Origin: Thalassovita mediterranea
GTDB lineage: Bacteria > Pseudomonadota > Alphaproteobacteria > Rhodobacterales > Rhodobacteraceae
Direction: 5' to 3'
DNA length: 64,000 nucleotides
Assembly (NCBI RefSeq): GCF_001458435.1
Contig: NZ_CYSF01000009.1
Span: 1-64,000 of the forward strand
The notes beneath the pieces were generated by a model, which was given only the letters and a program-made list of their open reading frames with translations, was not told where the DNA came from and did no database searches. Shown here piece by piece: positions 61,458 to 64,000 of the stretch (positions are counted from its first letter, which is position 1; each line of letters begins with the position of its first letter). The position numbers and the translations under genes were made by a program.

Positions 61458-63206
61458 ATGATCAGTCTGAACGCACACGCACTGGGCGCAAATGAGTACT
61501 CTGAAGAACTCTTTGGCGCGAACATCTTGGCCAGCCGCGACCAGCTGGGCGAAGACGGCACCTATGATGAAAAGGCTGCCGCCCTTGGCATTGATCACAT
61601 CCGTTACCCTGGTGGTTCGCTGACCGAAGACTATTTCGATCTGACCAACCCGGACAAAAACAGCGCGATTGACCCCGACACTGGCCACGAAGTTGAACTG
61701 CTGCCCTATAGCGAGTTCATGGCCTATGCCGAAGAAAACAACATCGATGTCACCATCGTGCTGCCCACCCGCAATTATCTGAGCGCCGAAAACGATGCCA
61801 GCGGTCACCGCACCGCCAACATCGACGAAGATGCGCTGCGCACCTTTATTCGTGACACATTGGACGGTGAATACGGCGAACCCACAATTCGTGGCTTTGA
61901 GATCGGCAACGAATACTGGGGCAGCGGTGAAATGGACGCGCTGGAATACGGCCGTGTCTCGTCGCGCATGGCCGAAATCATCAACGAAGAACTGGACAAC
62001 CACCCACAGGCGGATGTGTTTTCCGAAATCGACATTCTGGTCCAGAACGGTCAGAACTACGGTAGCTCGCGTCTGTCAGATGACTATGACCACATCGTAG
62101 AAGGCAGCGACCAGCTGAGCGCGGTCATGTCGGACTATGGCCTGACACTCGACCCCGATATTTTCATGTACAACAACGGCGAAGTGGCCTGGCCCAAGGT
62201 AATGAATGAAATCATCATCTCGGAGTTTGACACTGAATCCGAAATCAACGCTGTGGATGGCCTGGCCTTCCACATCTATTCCAAAGGTGCCGACCGCGTT
62301 AGCAGCCGCGACTTTGATCTGCGGTCTGCCGAACAGACCTGGGATGAACATTTCGATGGTCTGGAAAAACACGTAACCGAATGGAACCTGAAGGCGAGCC
62401 GCAGCTGGGACGTTGAAAACGAATATGGCCTGAAACAGGCCCATGAGATGCTCAACATGAGCGAAGAATTCACCGAACATGGTGTGGATTCCGCTTTCGT
62501 CTGGGCTGTGCAGCAAAATAACCTCAGCAACCTCGCCGGCAACGAAGGCGAAGATGGTCCGCTGAACGTGCCGGGCGAAATGTTCCGCATGATGAACGAA
62601 GTGCTGCCCAACACCACCGCGATCGACCTGTCGGCCGCAGACCGTAGCGAACACGAAGCTGCAACCGAAGATGCTTCGGTTCATGCTTTCTATAGCGAAG
62701 ACACCTTTGTCAGCTTCATCGCGTCGACGACCGATGATCCGCAGCAGGCAAATGTCGACTATTCGCAGATCCTGGACCAAGGCGGCACGATCCGCATTGA
62801 GGTTCTGGGCGTTCAAGACGGCTACAACCCAACCGACAGCGGCAGCCCAGCCGAAATCACTCAGCTGGACCCTGCTGAGGTGTTCCAGAACGGCATTTTC
62901 AGTGCCGAATTGGACGCCCATGAAATTGTCCGCATTGTGGTGGAAAATCCGGACTACACGGATGAATTCGAACAAGTTGTCCTAGACAATCCGGCGCCAG
63001 ACCCGGTCGAAGACGGTGGGTCAGATCCAGGCATACCTGTGATACCCGACACTGGCCCCGATGACGACTACGAAGACCCACCCGAAGACGACGACGATGA
63101 CGACAGAGCTGCAGCCGGAGATAGCCCAGACGGCGGTGGCGCAATGGCAGGAATAGGCGGTTTACTTGGCTTCCTCCCGCTGCTGTCTCTTCTTGGTGGC
63201 TTCTAA
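61458..63206 (+). CDS. Glycoside-hydrolase-like protein, probably exported
   Basis: 582 residues, acidic. The N-terminal 420 residues look like a clan GH-A hydrolase: IDHIRYPGGSLTEDYF, the acid/base Glu in FEIGNEYWGSG and the likely nucleophile Glu in KHVTEWNLKASRSW. A beta-sandwich follows (about 400-500). An Asp/Pro-rich linker (DDDYEDPPEDDDDDDR) then leads to a Gly-rich hydrophobic end (GIGGLLGFLPLLSLLGGF). There is no N-terminal signal peptide and no RTX repeats, so type I export with an unusual C-terminal signal or C-terminal anchoring is possible. AGAGAGGGAACG precedes the ATG. Confidence 0.75.
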   Translation: MISLNAHALGANEYSEELFGANILASRDQLGEDGTYDEKAAALGIDHIRYPGGSLTEDYFDLTNPDKNSAIDPDTGHEVELLPYSEFMAYAEENNIDVTIVLPTRNYLSAENDASGHRTANIDEDALRTFIRDTLDGEYGEPTIRGFEIGNEYWGSGEMDALEYGRVSSRMAEIINEELDNHPQADVFSEIDILVQNGQNYGSSRLSDDYDHIVEGSDQLSAVMSDYGLTLDPDIFMYNNGEVAWPKVMNEIIISEFDTESEINAVDGLAFHIYSKGADRVSSRDFDLRSAEQTWDEHFDGLEKHVTEWNLKASRSWDVENEYGLKQAHEMLNMSEEFTEHGVDSAFVWAVQQNNLSNLAGNEGEDGPLNVPGEMFRMMNEVLPNTTAIDLSAADRSEHEAATEDASVHAFYSEDTFVSFIASTTDDPQQANVDYSQILDQGGTIRIEVLGVQDGYNPTDSGSPAEITQLDPAEVFQNGIFSAELDAHEIVRIVVENPDYTDEFEQVVLDNPAPDPVEDGGSDPGIPVIPDTGPDDDYEDPPEDDDDDDRAAAGDSPDGGGAMAGIGGLLGFLPLLSLLGGF

Positions 63207-63654
63207 GACAAAGACTTGACGACATAGGGTGCTGACCCTGACTTCGGTTAAACACAGAAACACATAGGATCTCTGGATCTCTTCGACGTACCATTCCGAA
63301 GATTGAGAACGACGATCCCAGCATATCGCGGCCACATCCCGGCACGCCTCAGCCAAGCTGAAGCAAGATGACCCGGAAGACCGCACAAAAAAATCCAAAC
63401 ATTCTAAATCTGCGCCGAAGTGTGTCTAATTGCGACCTATACTTTGGATAGGTTTTTACCCCCCTCCGCCTCTCCCTCTACCCCCCTCTGCAAGCCTGCT
63501 GGTGGACCAAGGATAGCCCCGGCGCTCGTTCTGATACGGCCATGCACATTGGGCGATATCGTGGGGTGCGAAGGGGCGCACCGCATCCGGAGGGTTGTAA
63601 GGGTTTAAGTAAGGGGGGCAGGCGTGGAATGCAGGGCTTGGGCGATGTCGCCCA
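63207..63654. other. Intergenic region with a pyrimidine-rich tract
   Basis: 448 bp between the hydrolase gene and the DUF6314 gene. A stretch of almost pure C and T (about 63452-63491) is conspicuous. No gene, RNA or clear terminator is visible. Confidence 0.45.
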
Positions 63655-64000
63655 TCACGCGCGGCGATAATGTGACCGCATCACATAATCTTTGCGCGGG
63701 CCCTTCACTGTCCATGTGGCCCGCCATTCCGGCCAGTGGGTGAAATCCATCACCACATCATATTGATCGGGGCTGCACCAATGGGCCGCCGCGATCTCGC
63801 CGTCGGGGCGGAACCGAAAAAAATCGCGACCATCGGCGAAGAAGGTGGCGATCTGATCACCATCAGGACGCCAGATATAGCGCTGACTGCCCTGCATCGG
63901 CGGTTGGCCTGCGACCTCTAACGTGCCCTCTTCGACCAGCATCAACCCGTCCTCATGACGGCTAAAGGTCGCTGTTCCCGACAGCGTCATATTGGGGCCA
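63655..64000 (-). CDS. DUF6314 family protein, 5' end outside the window
   Basis: At least 115 residues. SGTATFSRHEDGLMLVEEGTLEV, SQRYIWRPDGDQIATFFADGRDFFRF and HWCSPDQYDVVMDF, with WRATWTVKGPRKDYVMRSHYRR at the end (cited in parts), match the small DUF6314 barrel family of unknown function. The frame stays open to the right edge (GPN before the first ATG at 63990), and family members begin about 25 residues earlier, so the start is beyond the window. Confidence 0.7.
   Translation of the reverse strand, partial: GPNMTLSGTATFSRHEDGLMLVEEGTLEVAGQPPMQGSQRYIWRPDGDQIATFFADGRDFFRFRPDGEIAAAHWCSPDQYDVVMDFTHWPEWRATWTVKGPRKDYVMRSHYRRA

Overview
The window reads as chromosome of a marine Rhodobacteraceae (Roseobacter clade) alphaproteobacterium. 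This rests on GC-rich coding sequence, ATGA-type gene overlaps, a cobalamin pathway using a CbiD-type methyltransferase, pyruvate dehydrogenase E1-beta and E2 that both carry lipoyl domains, an E1-beta/DUF5076/E2 order, and relics of a Rhodobacter-type gene transfer agent (GTA) next to cysE. The genus cannot be fixed from the sequence alone. Most genes are housekeeping, with short palindromic repeats between them.

Layout. 1-5.0 kb: partial orphan gene, RpiB-family isomerase, HNH nuclease, esterase, 3-methyladenine glycosylase, and cobK-cbiD, which diverge from cobA-cobB (5.1-7.3 kb). 7.4-15.3 kb: MFS carrier, squalene/phytoene-synthase-like protein, citramalate synthase, cysS, DUF3179 protein and two tandem cyclophilins. 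15.5-24 kb: pgk, class I aldolase, a membrane protein, GNAT, ftsB-like gene and the pdhA-pdhB-DUF5076-pdhC operon. 24.2-27 kb: cysE followed by a collapsed GTA cluster (g1, 5' part of g2, 3' part of g15). 27.1-27.6 kb: a candidate transcription attenuator with a probably leaderless leader peptide ahead of an NTF2-like gene. 27.7-33.4 kb: fatty-acid synthesis (acpP-fabF-mltG, then fabD-lipoprotein-fabG). 33.6-40.3 kb: cytochrome b561-YceI fusion, YceI, rpsF-rpsR-rplI, DUF1330 gene and tig.

40.5-54.3 kb is the main accessory-looking block, a probable catabolic locus for an N-methylated (betaine-type) compound. A TetR regulator diverges from an MttB-family methyltransferase and a DgcA/TMADH-like flavin oxidoreductase. 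An RpiR regulator with Rieske oxygenase, aldehyde dehydrogenase and carboxymuconolactone-decarboxylase-like genes diverges from a dimethylglycine-dehydrogenase-like flavoprotein, an enolase-superfamily epimerase-like enzyme and a class III aminotransferase. Each half has a perfect palindrome or inverted repeat at its divergent control region. The substrate is inferred, not known.

54.6-64 kb: tRNA-Leu(UAG), Hint-domain protein, fused NAD(P)HX repair enzyme whose linker is encoded by a palindromic element, glnB-glnA, TPR protein, DUF3445 haem N-demethylase-like protein, a sigma-54-type promoter sequence upstream of a glycoside-hydrolase-like probably exported protein, and a partial DUF6314 gene at the edge.

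Points most worth checking are the attenuator at 27.1 kb, the in-frame-collapsed GTA relic, the palindromic insertion inside the NAD(P)HX enzyme, and the two-operon betaine-type locus.
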